Assembly: GCA_012735585.1 (NCBI GenBank)
Contig: JAAYGX010000042.1
Coordinates: 1-56,548 of the forward strand
DNA length: 56,548 nt
Origin: Tissierella sp.
GTDB taxonomy: Bacteria; Bacillota; Clostridia; Tissierellales; Tissierellaceae
Direction: 5' to 3'
Shown here: positions 1-8,176 of the stretch, in pieces
Numbering within the stretch: position 1 is the first letter of the stretch
Layout: every line of letters begins with the position of its first letter
The notes under the pieces: generated by a model
Told to the model about the DNA's origin: nothing
Seen by the model: the letters and a program-made list of their open reading frames with translations, nothing else
Databases searched by the model: none
Position numbers and translations under genes: made by a program

Positions 1-1500
1 ACTTTGGGATTGATGGGTCATCTAAATGTTTCTATGACTATGGTTAGTATGGCAGTTTTCCCTATTTTGATCGGACTAGGGATAGATTATTTTATACAAT
101 TCCAGAACAGATATGAAGAAGAACAATCAGTAAAGACTACTCTTACTCAGATTGGAAAAGCTGTAGGATTAGCAGTATTAGCCACCATGTTAGGATTTGT
201 TTCCCTATTTGCATCTCCAGTTCCAATGATACAGGACTTTGGGAAAATGTTAACCATAGGTGTAGTAGTAAGTTTTGTTGGAAGTATGTTTCTATTAATG
301 CCAGTTCTTGGAGCTAGAGATACAGTTGCATCAAAGGCAAGAGATTTTAAAACTAAAGATTATAATAAACCAACGATCATAGATAAAATATTAGGATCAA
401 CTGGAAAAACTGTTATAAGATTAGCTCCAATGATATTAATAATATCCATAGCTTTAGCTGCCTTTGGAATTATAGCTGATACAAAGGTTGGTGTGGAAAC
501 AGATATCGAAACCTTTATGCCTCAAGATATGGATGCTCTTCATGATATTCACTATATAAGGGATATCGTAGGTTCAACAAATCAAATGGTTCTATTCATG
601 GAAGATGACAATCTATTATCAGAAGATAATATACAATGGATGAGGGATATAGTTGATGAGATAGGAAATAAGTTTCCAAAAAAAATCGTTGACATCAAGT
701 TTATAGATAATACAGTAGATAATATTTCTTCTGTAGAGGATCTAAATTTTGCAGATTATACAAGTATTATAAAAGATGAGATACCAGAGGCACAAAGAAG
801 AATGTTCATCAACGATGAAATGAATAAAGGAGTTATCCTTTTGAATGTGGAGCATATGGCTACAGAAGAATTACAAGAATTTGTAGAAGACATGGATAAT
901 TTACTAAAAGATGCTCCAATAAAAACTTCAATCACTGGTAAATCTGTACTAGATGTGGAAATGGTTAAGGGACTAACTAATGGTAGACTTAAAATGACTA
1001 TCATAGGCTTAGCTTTAGTCTTTGTAGCATTACTATTGTTATATAGAAGTTTCTTTAAGGCACTGGTAGCTGTAATTCCCGTCGTTCTAATAGTGGGAAT
1101 GTCAGGTGGGATCATGAATTTACTAGGATTAAAATATACTCCCATCACAGCAACTTTAGGAGCTCTAGTACTGGGAATGGGAACTGAAATGACTATAATG
1201 CTTCTAGAGAGATATTTAGAAGAAAGAGATTCAGGTAAGAAAAAAGAGGAAGCAATGTCAATTACCATAAAAAATATAGGTAAGGCAACAGTAGCATCTG
1301 GATTAACAACTGTTGGGGGATTTAGTGTATTAATGACATCTAAATTTATAATACTGAAGGATTTTGGTCTAATGACCGTAATTAATATATCACTAGCTTT
1401 AATTGCTACATTTGTAATCTTACCTTCATTGATTTGGATTTTAGATGGATTAATTGTAAAAGAAAAAGTAAAGAAAGACGGGTATAGGGAATTACATTAA
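1..1500 (+). CDS. RND/MMPL-family transporter, C-terminal part (5' truncated by window)
   Basis: The reading frame is open from the first base, so the true start lies upstream and about 499 codons are present. Seen: a hydrophobic block at the start containing the GLGIDYFIQFQNRYEEE stretch typical of TM4 in RND/SSD proteins, then further membrane segments, a soluble domain of roughly 190 residues (about 160-345), and a second membrane block with the matching GLKYTPITATLGALVLGMGTE region. This internal duplication is the hallmark of RND permeases of the HAE3/MMPL type, which use the proton gradient to export lipids or hydrophobic compounds. The tail is charged and cytoplasmic. Substrate cannot be told. 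No membrane-fusion partner gene is visible downstream; the next genes are remnants. Confidence 0.85.
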   Translation, partial: TLGLMGHLNVSMTMVSMAVFPILIGLGIDYFIQFQNRYEEEQSVKTTLTQIGKAVGLAVLATMLGFVSLFASPVPMIQDFGKMLTIGVVVSFVGSMFLLMPVLGARDTVASKARDFKTKDYNKPTIIDKILGSTGKTVIRLAPMILIISIALAAFGIIADTKVGVETDIETFMPQDMDALHDIHYIRDIVGSTNQMVLFMEDDNLLSEDNIQWMRDIVDEIGNKFPKKIVDIKFIDNTVDNISSVEDLNFADYTSIIKDEIPEAQRRMFINDEMNKGVILLNVEHMATEELQEFVEDMDNLLKDAPIKTSITGKSVLDVEMVKGLTNGRLKMTIIGLALVFVALLLLYRSFFKALVAVIPVVLIVGMSGGIMNLLGLKYTPITATLGALVLGMGTEMTIMLLERYLEERDSGKKKEEAMSITIKNIGKATVASGLTTVGGFSVLMTSKFIILKDFGLMTVINISLALIATFVILPSLIWILDGLIVKEKVKKDGYRELH

Positions 1501-1502
1501 GA

Positions 1503-1640
1503 ATAATTGATTATATAAGGGCTTGCCCTTCTGATGCGATTTTATGGGAAGATAAGAAAGAATTTCCTGTTATAGAGCAAAATGAATGCTTGTTATATGG
1601 TAAGTACAAAGAAGTTTGTTCAACTAATGCAATAAAATAA
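1503..1640 (+). pseudogene. Ferredoxin-like remnant
   Basis: Directly after the RND gene, in another frame, 45 codons read through to TAA without a credible start codon or ribosome binding site. The translation contains ACPSDAI, resembling the CPxxAI end of a 4Fe-4S cluster motif, and about 20 residues later ECLLYGKYKEVCSTNAIK, which looks like a degenerate ECxxCGxCxxxCPTNAI cluster with several Cys lost. I infer a decayed or truncated iron-sulfur protein. A chance frame is possible given the short length. Confidence 0.35.
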
Positions 1641-1656
1641 TGATCAATACTAGACT

Positions 1657-1690
1657 TAACGGCAGGAGTAAAATTCTGCCGTTATTTATA
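1657..1690 (+). terminator. Hairpin, probable terminator
   Basis: A 9-bp perfect stem (TAACGGCAG / CTGCCGTTA) with a 10-nt loop is followed by a short T/A-rich run. It could end transcription from the RND gene and the remnant behind it. The rest of 1691-1895 is AT-rich and I see no gene there. Confidence 0.5.
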
Positions 1691-1895
1691 TCCTTCTATC
1701 TCTGGAAAATACTTATAAGTATTCTTTAGAAATGTAAAATATTTTAAATTGAAGTTGAAACCCTTATCTTTGATACTTATATTTTTTAATGAATAGGGTA
1801 TATATACTTTATATCTATAAAAATATGATTATCAGTGCGAGATAGGGAACAGAACATTATCGTAATTTCGATATTCCCTTGGAGAGTATGAAACA

Positions 1896-2177
1896 ATGCG
1901 TGATCCTTCCCATGTCAAAAATCTTAGTAAACAGGAATTTACACATTTGTTTCAGAAACATAGGTATACTATCACTAAGGAGGTATCCACCACAATTCCT
2001 GTATCACTAAAAGCATGGCTTGCTTTAACCGATACTCCAGAGGATGCCCGCAAAGAAATAATTAGTCTGATGGAAGAAGACATTCGAGGAGGTAAACCTA
2101 CTGGATTTGTTCCCTATGTTAAAGACAATGAAGTATATTTTGACCAAAGATGGTTGTTGATGATAGGGATAAAGTAG
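1896..2177 (+). pseudogene. C-terminal fragment of a class I SAM methyltransferase
   Basis: This 93-residue frame starts with RDPSHVKNLS, a stretch that in clostridial UbiE/Methyltransf_11 proteins lies about two thirds into the protein, just after the SAM-binding domain. It ends with the typical KPTGFVPYVKDNEVYFDQRW tail. No glycine-rich SAM motif is present, the frame is closed by a stop about 30 bases upstream, and no good ribosome binding site precedes the ATG. I infer a gene that has lost its 5' two thirds. Family assignment comes from recalled sequence similarity and is moderate. Confidence 0.5.
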
Positions 2178-2205
2178 AAAAAACTATTATTTGCTGAAAG
2201 AGAGA

Positions 2206-2505
2206 ATGATTATGGGCCAATTTTTTACTGAAGTATATCATATTGTAGAGCAAATTCCTTACGGAAAGGTAGTCTCATACGGACAAATCGCCTATATGCT
2301 TGGGAGACCTCATGCTGCACGGGAAGTTGGACGAGCAATGCGCTTTTGCCCTGAATACTTACCGTGGCATCGTGTAGTAATGGCTGATGGTTCTATTGCA
2401 GCTGGGGGTATGTCAGAAATTCGCAGAGGTATTTTGAAATCTGAGGGAGTACCATTTCTTCAAGATGGACGAGTTGATATATCCATTTGCAGATGGAAAG
2501 GGTAA
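2206..2505 (+). CDS. Alkyltransferase-like (ATL) DNA-repair protein
   Basis: A 99-residue protein with the complete MGMT DNA-binding domain: the IPYGKVVSYGQIA helix-turn-helix, the arginine finger in REVGRAMR (Arg39), and the active-site region. The Cys of the canonical PCHRV is Trp54 here (PWHRV), as in the ATL family, which binds O6-alkylguanine and flags it for nucleotide excision repair but cannot transfer the alkyl group. The GAAAGAGAGA just upstream supports ATG 2206 or ATG 2212 over the TTG at 2191. It lies 28 nt after the methyltransferase fragment and may share its old transcript. Confidence 0.88.
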   Translation: MIMGQFFTEVYHIVEQIPYGKVVSYGQIAYMLGRPHAAREVGRAMRFCPEYLPWHRVVMADGSIAAGGMSEIRRGILKSEGVPFLQDGRVDISICRWKG

Positions 2506-2611
2506 AAAGCGTAAGAATATACCCAAAAGACAGTGAAATATATTAATTATAAAGGTAGATGCTGATGATAGGAAAGCGGGATACCATCATATAGAAAGTA
2601 GGAGGGGTATA

Positions 2612-2959
2612 ATGATATTTGTATTATTTGAAGTTACAATTAAGGAAAACTGCATGGACAGCTACCTTGATATAGCTGGCAATTTAAAAGAAGAGCTTAT
2701 AAAAAGTGAAGGATTTATACAATCAGAGCGTTTTTCTAGTCTTGTAAATGATAGAAAGTTGCTCAGCTTGTCTATTTGGGAAAGTGAGGCAGCAGTAAGC
2801 AAATGGCGTAACCAAACAGAACATCGTATAAGTCAGCAACAAGGACGTAATTCGATATTTGAAAGTTACACCATTACTGTTGCATCAAAAATTCGAAGTT
2901 ACAGTGATATAGAAAGGACTGAAGCACCGGAAGATTCCAATAAAGTATTTGGTTTGTAA
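2612..2959 (+). CDS. Antibiotic biosynthesis monooxygenase (ABM)-fold protein
   Basis: 115 residues. The first 90 fit the dimeric alpha/beta-barrel ABM fold: an opening beta strand (MIFVLFEVTIKE), a helix, EGFIQSERFSS, and the SIWESEAAVSKWRN segment in which a Trp-Glu strand end precedes a helix. Such proteins are cofactor-free monooxygenases, heme-degrading enzymes or simple binding proteins; the heme-ligand pattern of IsdG is not evident. An AGGAGGGG ribosome binding site lies 7 nt upstream. The last 20 residues are charged and probably disordered. It forms no clear operon. Actual substrate unknown. Confidence 0.75.
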   Translation: MIFVLFEVTIKENCMDSYLDIAGNLKEELIKSEGFIQSERFSSLVNDRKLLSLSIWESEAAVSKWRNQTEHRISQQQGRNSIFESYTITVASKIRSYSDIERTEAPEDSNKVFGL

Positions 2960-3134
2960 GTATGGAGCGGAATAGTTTGTAAATTAGTAAGGGTGGTAGG
3001 CAATTTTTGACTGTGAAAATACTAAATAGTATAATCTTACAATAAGAGATGTTGGCAAGGTGTTATTTTAATGAACATATGAAGAGTGTATCAAAATAAT
3101 CTAAAACATGTAAAATAGGAGGAAGATAAATGTT

Positions 3135-3503
3135 ATGATACCAGAAAAGATGTTAGAAGTATTAAAAAACGAAGGAGTAGTAGCAATAGTAACTCAAGGG
3201 CAAGAAGTTCATGTAGTAAATACTTGGAATAGCTATATTAAAATTACAGAAGAAGGAACTCTTCTGATACCGGCTGGATCAATGAATAAAACAGAAGAAA
3301 ATATTAAGAAAAAAGACAAAGTATTAGTGACTATAGGTAGTAGAGAAGTGGAAGGATTTCATTCAATGGGAACTGGATTTTTAATAAAAGGAACTGGAGA
3401 ATTTTCATATGAAGGTGAAGATTACGATATAATGAAAGAAAGCTTTCCTTGGATGAGAGCAGTACTAAGAATTAAGCCAAGTGAGATAAAACAGACACTT
3501 TAA
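3135..3503 (+). CDS. FMN-binding split-barrel protein (Desulfovibrio FMN-bp type)
   Basis: At 122 residues it has the length of the small FMN-binding protein of Desulfovibrio vulgaris and the same block order: FEVLKNEGVVAIVTQ-like opening, VVNTWNSYI, AGSMNKTEENI, KDKVLVTIGSREV, GTGFLIKGTGEF and the closing IKPSEIKQTL. The family is a homodimeric pyridoxamine-oxidase-like split barrel that binds one FMN per subunit and takes part in low-potential electron transfer; the physiological partner is unknown. AGGAGG lies 12 nt upstream; ATG 3131 would stop at once, which fixes the start at 3135. It stands alone before a strong terminator. Confidence 0.88.
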   Translation: MIPEKMLEVLKNEGVVAIVTQGQEVHVVNTWNSYIKITEEGTLLIPAGSMNKTEENIKKKDKVLVTIGSREVEGFHSMGTGFLIKGTGEFSYEGEDYDIMKESFPWMRAVLRIKPSEIKQTL

Positions 3504-3573
3504 AAGGATAATAGAAGGCTATAAGTTCTGTTAACCTTGTATGCAACTAGAGAACTGTTCTCCAATTGCACTG

Positions 3574-3620
3574 AAAGAGAGATATTCAATTGTTCAACTG
3601 AATATCTCTCTTTATTTTCT
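3574..3620 (+). terminator. Rho-independent terminator
   Basis: A perfect 15-bp stem (AAAGAGAGATATTCA / TGAATATCTCTCTTT) with a 10-nt loop, followed by TATTTTCTT. It ends the transcript of the FMN-binding protein gene. Confidence 0.88.
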
Positions 3621-3770
3621 TAGAATCTCTTTGATTCTATTGTCTCTTAGTTGTTTATTTTTAAAATAACCTCTACATCTATAGGCATTCTTTACAATAT
3701 TATTACAATATTCAGAAATGGATTACAATCCTTAATATCATGATATAATTATTTTGAGGAGATGATGAGC

Positions 3771-5006
3771 GTGAATAAAATAGGAAAGTGCATAAGTTTT
3801 GCATTGATGTTAGTGATTTTATTAAGTATTCCAGTAAATGCACAAAGACACAAGGTCAATGTTATAGTAGATGGATCTGGGATAGATATTAAAGCTATTT
3901 TAGAGTATGATAGAACCTTCGTACCTGTTGCGACTCTAGGAGAGGAGCTAGATTTTGATGTAAAATATATCGACGATCAGATTAGGATTATGAAAGATAA
4001 AACTAATATTTCATTAAATCTAAACACAGATGTGGTTATAGTTGATGATGATATCTTTGTACCACTTAGATTTGTAGCAGAAAGTATTGGAAAGGATGTC
4101 ACCTGGGACGAAAGTAATTATAATGTATTAATTGGAAAGTTCAATCAAGAAGCAAGTATTGAAGATACATTTATTTATTTCAATGAAGAATATGGATATA
4201 CCCTAAGCTTTCCTAATTCATGGAAGGAGGAAGCTATTATTGAGACAAAAGATGGGATTCTATATGTTTATGATAAGAGGTCAGCAGAGAGGTTTATGGA
4301 AGATGGATACGAAAGCTATGGACCAGTATTTGAAATGAGATGTAGTGATTATTCATTAACTGCTGGACTAACTTACTCGGATGATTATGTACTTTACTAT
4401 AGTGATGGAAAATATATAGAAGCATTATTTGGAAGTGACTTTCAATTTTATCCTGAAACTGTAGATTCATATACAAAGATATATGATGAAGGGTTAAAGG
4501 TATTGGGGTCTTTTAGAAAGATTGATAAGGATTATGAAATCGTAGAAGTTGATAAGGGAGACTATAAAAGAGAAATTGAAGTACTACATGATATCTTAGA
4601 TAATTATGTACCAGCTAATATCTTTAATAGAGAAGAAATCTTTACCTATAATAGACCATTACCTAATAACAGCTTTCTATTTATTAGAAATATGGAAAAG
4701 GAAGAGATCTCAATTAAAATTGAATCAGATTTTGATAAGGAAGCTAATTTAATTAGATATCATCTAAAGAGCTACTATCATGAATTAGAAGAAAGTCAAT
4801 TAACTCAAAATGAAGCTGTAAAATTAGCAAATGGATTTGTTCATAAATATGTTGATGAAGATATAGAACTAATAAAGATACCAGATTTGTATTCAAGTTT
4901 ATATGAAGAAGATAAGCATGAAACATATGGAGATAAGACTGGTAAGTATGTTGTAGTAGTAGATTTAGTACATGGATTTGTAGAGTATTTTAGCTTACAG
5001 AACTAG
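3771..5006 (+). CDS. Exported protein: copper-amine-oxidase-like stalk domain plus PsbP-like domain
   Basis: A signal peptide (hydrophobic core LMLVILLSIPVNA, cleavage after Ala likely) leads into a copper amine oxidase N-terminal-like stalk domain (about residues 25-125), shown by FVPVATLGEELDF and FVPLRFVAESIGKDVTWD. Next is a domain opening with NEEYGYTLSFPNSWKE, resembling PsbP/SpoIID-associated surface modules, and an unrecognised C-terminal half. GAGGAG sits directly against ATG 3762, so GTG 3771, 9 nt away, is the likely start. Stalk domains usually anchor surface proteins of clostridia to the wall. The same YGYTxxxPxxW motif recurs in the lipoprotein at 6733. Function unknown; extracytoplasmic location is secure. 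Confidence 0.75.
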   Translation: MNKIGKCISFALMLVILLSIPVNAQRHKVNVIVDGSGIDIKAILEYDRTFVPVATLGEELDFDVKYIDDQIRIMKDKTNISLNLNTDVVIVDDDIFVPLRFVAESIGKDVTWDESNYNVLIGKFNQEASIEDTFIYFNEEYGYTLSFPNSWKEEAIIETKDGILYVYDKRSAERFMEDGYESYGPVFEMRCSDYSLTAGLTYSDDYVLYYSDGKYIEALFGSDFQFYPETVDSYTKIYDEGLKVLGSFRKIDKDYEIVEVDKGDYKREIEVLHDILDNYVPANIFNREEIFTYNRPLPNNSFLFIRNMEKEEISIKIESDFDKEANLIRYHLKSYYHELEESQLTQNEAVKLANGFVHKYVDEDIELIKIPDLYSSLYEEDKHETYGDKTGKYVVVVDLVHGFVEYFSLQN

Positions 5007-5126
5007 GGATTGTTATGGAATATTCGGTTTTGAGATAATGGTATTTTTAGTATATTTATCAGGTATAAATTTGATTTAACTGCAGCCAAATTTTTTTTAT
5101 TAATAATAAACAGGAGGTTTAATGGA

Positions 5127-5573
5127 GTGAAAGAACTGAAAATATTTATATTTTGTCTGAGTTTATTATTAGTATTAACAGGATGTAATAGCGCTAAAGA
5201 AATAAACATACTTAATTTCAAAGCAGAAGATGTAGAAGATGTAGAAGTATATAAATTTAATATACCTACGGAAGCGTCAGGCATGATTGTTACAGAGGAT
5301 AAAGATATAAAGAGAATAATTGAGGCTTTTTCAGAAATTATAATCGAGGGAGATGCCACCGATATTAATCTAGTCGGTGGTGATGTTATAAGTTTTCGAT
5401 TTAATTTGAAAAATGGAGAAGAATTTACTATAGCCCATTGGGAGGGCATTTTAATGAATCTTGATACTATAAATTACAAGGTATCTGGGGATTCTATAGT
5501 AAATTTATGGAATGATTTAGACTATCAGAAAAATGATATTAGTGAAAGCAAGCTACCAATAGTCTATGACTAA
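5127..5573 (+). CDS. Small lipoprotein of unknown function
   Basis: 148 residues with a type II signal peptide ending in the lipobox LTGC (Cys at about residue 20), so it is lipid-anchored on the outer face of the membrane. The mature part has IVTEDKDIKRIIEAF followed by ISFRFNLKNGEEFTIAHWEG, a layout like DUF5301-type lipoproteins, but the match is weak. GTG 5127 is chosen because AGGAGG lies 9 nt upstream; the nearer ATG at 5120 runs straight into TGA. No functional residues can be named. Confidence 0.65.
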   Translation: MKELKIFIFCLSLLLVLTGCNSAKEINILNFKAEDVEDVEVYKFNIPTEASGMIVTEDKDIKRIIEAFSEIIIEGDATDINLVGGDVISFRFNLKNGEEFTIAHWEGILMNLDTINYKVSGDSIVNLWNDLDYQKNDISESKLPIVYD

Positions 5574-5609
5574 TAGCAACACATTGCTTTGATCTATATT
5601 ACTAATACT

Positions 5610-5684
5610 AAAGTTAAAGGTTAACTTTAAGTATGAAAGCTAGGAAAATAGAGATTATTAAGGTTAATGTAATAGATTAACTTT
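5610..5684. repeat. Pair of inverted repeats sharing the half-site TTAACTTT
   Basis: A near-touching palindrome AAAGTTAA-AGG-TTAACTTT (5610-5628) is followed 31 nt later by AAGGTTAA-N9-TTAACTTT (5660-5684). Both lie in the gene-free stretch before the membrane protein at 5808. The doubled half-site suggests an operator or a weak terminator pair; neither has a T-run. Confidence 0.45.
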
Positions 5685-5807
5685 AAAATCATTAATGATA
5701 ATTATTCTAATAGAATTATATTTTTCTGTGTAAGTATATTCTTGTTTAGTTGAGGGTGTCAAATTTAGAGAGATAAATGTACAACTAATTTAAAGGAAGT
5801 GGCTGGC

Positions 5808-6227
5808 ATGAAAGTATATAGCTGGAAAATACTGATTAGTATATTAATATTTTTTATGATAGGGATGATAAGCAGTATTAAAGATATAATAGCAGGAGAC
5901 TCGTTAGCTTTTGCTTATATTCCATTGTGGATTTATATTTTAATTAGGGGTCTATGGGCCTCACTTAATGAAGATGGTTTTGCCAGTGACAAACTAAATG
6001 CAGACACATACAAACGGGTGGTTACGGAGCTATTTGGAAAATGGAGTTTTATTGCTCCTAGAGGGGGACTAATATTAATGGTTTTTGCATTAATGCTGCT
6101 TAAGATTATACCATCTCAAAAGTGGATTCCAATGCTTGTTTCAACCATAGGTATACTTTATCATATTATAGTTGGTAGATATATGAATAAGGAGATAAAA
6201 AAAGAAAAAAAGAAATACTTTTTATAA
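5808..6227 (+). CDS. Small integral membrane protein
   Basis: 139 residues with about four membrane segments (residues ~8-25, 32-50, 82-100, 105-122) and a Lys-rich cytoplasmic tail. Between TM2 and TM3 is a soluble loop with DGFASDKLNADTYKRVVTELFGKW. GTG 5799 overlaps the AAGGAAG ribosome binding site, so ATG 5808, 8 nt downstream of it, is the start. I do not recognise a family. Neighbours are other membrane or exported proteins of unknown role in the same orientation. Confidence 0.65.
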   Translation: MKVYSWKILISILIFFMIGMISSIKDIIAGDSLAFAYIPLWIYILIRGLWASLNEDGFASDKLNADTYKRVVTELFGKWSFIAPRGGLILMVFALMLLKIIPSQKWIPMLVSTIGILYHIIVGRYMNKEIKKEKKKYFL

Positions 6228-6344
6228 GAAGTTAGTATCCATCTTGATATAGTAAGAGAGAAAAACTTCCCAAGGAAAATGGAATTTATTCATATAGTAA
6301 AAGTAAAATGTCAATCATGTGGGGCGATATAGGGGGGTATTTCT

Positions 6345-6611
6345 ATGGAATACTTTAAATTAGTATTAACATATGTCTTAGTAGGAATTATATTTGATAT
6401 TCCATTATGTATAAAATGGAAAAAAACTAATAATTTCTCTGATCTCAAATTTAGACTTAAACTTCAGGGGGGGATTATAGTTGGTATCTTAGTAGGGGCT
6501 TTTATTTCAGAAAACCTACTGAGAATTGATTCAGATATTTTTGTTTTACCTAAGGATTTACTTTCAGCAATCCTGATTAATATTACTCAACTATTTATTA
6601 AGAAGAAGTAA
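6345..6611 (+). CDS. Small two- or three-helix membrane protein
   Basis: 88 residues: a hydrophobic segment at residues 4-22, a basic linker (KWKKTNN, KFRLKL), a second segment from about 42 to 60 (GGIIVGILVGAF), a less hydrophobic third, and a KKK tail. AGGGGGG lies 9 nt before the ATG. No family recognised. Positive-inside charges suggest the linker and tail are cytoplasmic. Confidence 0.6.
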   Translation: MEYFKLVLTYVLVGIIFDIPLCIKWKKTNNFSDLKFRLKLQGGIIVGILVGAFISENLLRIDSDIFVLPKDLLSAILINITQLFIKKK

Positions 6612-6732
6612 ATAAGCTTTAAGGGACGTGGATACTGGATGTGTTCTAGTGATTTCTGCCTACCTTTACTTTTAAGATTCGTAAAGTATTTTGCTTATAG
6701 AGCTAGGAATTGCTTATAAGGGGGGAATTGTA

Positions 6733-7737
6733 ATGAAAAAGAACAAAGTATCCTTATTATTACTACATGCTATACTACTAATTTTTGTAATTGCATGTGA
6801 TAAAGAGCAAATAACTGATACTTATATAAATGAAGTATACGGATATACTTTTGAAATTCCAGAAACTTGGAAAGAGAAAAAGGATAAAATTAAAATTACT
6901 GAGGAAGAGCAAGGCAGAATAGTAACTTTTCTATATCTATTTGAGAGTGATGCACTAGACCGTGATGGCGGTGAATACCAACAAGAATTTTTTACAATTT
7001 CTGTTATGTCTAGGGAAGACTATGAGCAAGCATTTAAGGATACCCCTTATACTGGCAATATTTTGGCTGAGAAAGACGAACATGTATATGTTTATTATCC
7101 CACATTAGATAACATAATTTTAGATAAAGAAACTATTGACGAGTTTAATGAAATGTACTTATCCTTAGATGAAGTAAGGGAAAGATTTTATTTAAATGTT
7201 GATATAGAACTATTAGCTGAAGAGATTATAGAATTGAAAACAAAGATATCCAAAAAAGATGAGGAAATAAATCAGCTAAAAAAAATTAATTTAGGCAAAG
7301 ATGTTGAACTTAAAGAACTTCGAGAAAGCCGCGATATGATTAGGTTTTCAGCCTATGCAAGATTGGGAGATTATAATGAAAGCTTTGACAATTTAGGAAA
7401 GGTTTATAGGATTAATTCAGAACATGAAATTAAAGATGATTGGTATCTTATAAATAATGATTACTTTGAGATAGAACTATTAGGGTATGAAGATGCCCTT
7501 AAGGTAGATTTCTATATATTGAGATTGGAATCGGGTGAAGGGCCAATATTATTATTTTCTGATACTGACCATACGGATGGATGGGTATATATAAATGATA
7601 ATACTAGTGAGAGAATAGAAAAACATAACTCTTCAAAAGGGTTTTTATTTGAACCATATTTTGTAATTTATGCTGATGTAGGTCTTGGGGATAGAGACAT
7701 AATAAAAACACCAAAGCTTCCAATATACTATAGATAG
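6733..7737 (+). CDS. Lipoprotein with PsbP-like domain and coiled coil
   Basis: 334 residues from ATG 6733, which has GGGGGG 7 nt upstream; the longer frame from 6691 lacks a site. The signal peptide ends in a VIAC lipobox. The mature protein opens with NEVYGYTFEIPETWKE, the same motif as in the exported protein at 3771, so the two share a domain. Residues ~155-210 form a heptad-rich coiled coil (EEIIELKTKISKKDEEINQL and onward). The last 120 residues look like a beta-rich domain (WYLINNDYFEIELLGYEDA) of a kind seen in SH3-like surface proteins. Extracytoplasmic, probably a sensor or wall-associated protein; function unknown. Confidence 0.65.
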   Translation: MKKNKVSLLLLHAILLIFVIACDKEQITDTYINEVYGYTFEIPETWKEKKDKIKITEEEQGRIVTFLYLFESDALDRDGGEYQQEFFTISVMSREDYEQAFKDTPYTGNILAEKDEHVYVYYPTLDNIILDKETIDEFNEMYLSLDEVRERFYLNVDIELLAEEIIELKTKISKKDEEINQLKKINLGKDVELKELRESRDMIRFSAYARLGDYNESFDNLGKVYRINSEHEIKDDWYLINNDYFEIELLGYEDALKVDFYILRLESGEGPILLFSDTDHTDGWVYINDNTSERIEKHNSSKGFLFEPYFVIYADVGLGDRDIIKTPKLPIYYR

Positions 7738-7762
7738 GTTATATAAGAAAGGAGGTAGAAAC

Positions 7763-8065
7763 TTGAATTGGTTAGAGATATTTGCTATTGCTTTCGGTAT
7801 ATTTTATCTGATATATTCTATTAAATTTAGAAATAGGCCTACAGTATATTTTAGGGATACAAAAATTGTTAAAGGAAAAGAAGCTAAATATTTAAAAATT
7901 CAATTATACCTCTCAATTTTAATCGCTTTAATATTTATTGCTGTTGGTATTACAGTAGCTAAAAATGATTTAGATGGTATTTACATTATATTAACACCAC
8001 TGATTCTTCATTTTATAAACTTCATGATAAAAATAATTAGTAGGATAAAAGGATATGTAGAATAA
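7763..8065 (+). CDS. Small membrane protein
   Basis: 100 residues starting at TTG 7763, fixed by a perfect AAAGGAGG 7 nt upstream. Three hydrophobic segments are visible (residues ~5-18, 48-66, 72-92) with a basic loop KFRNRPTVYFRDTKIVKGKEAK between the first two. It begins 25 nt after the lipoprotein at 6733 and so is probably its operon partner. No family recognised. Confidence 0.6.
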   Translation: MNWLEIFAIAFGIFYLIYSIKFRNRPTVYFRDTKIVKGKEAKYLKIQLYLSILIALIFIAVGITVAKNDLDGIYIILTPLILHFINFMIKIISRIKGYVE

Positions 8066-8176
8066 TAGTGAAGGTGCCAAAAAGTTTTAATAAAAGTCCA
8101 CTTGGGTAAGTAATTATTAACGCATCAATCAACAGAAGATAGAATACTAGGTATTAGGATTTAAAGGAGTGATTAG

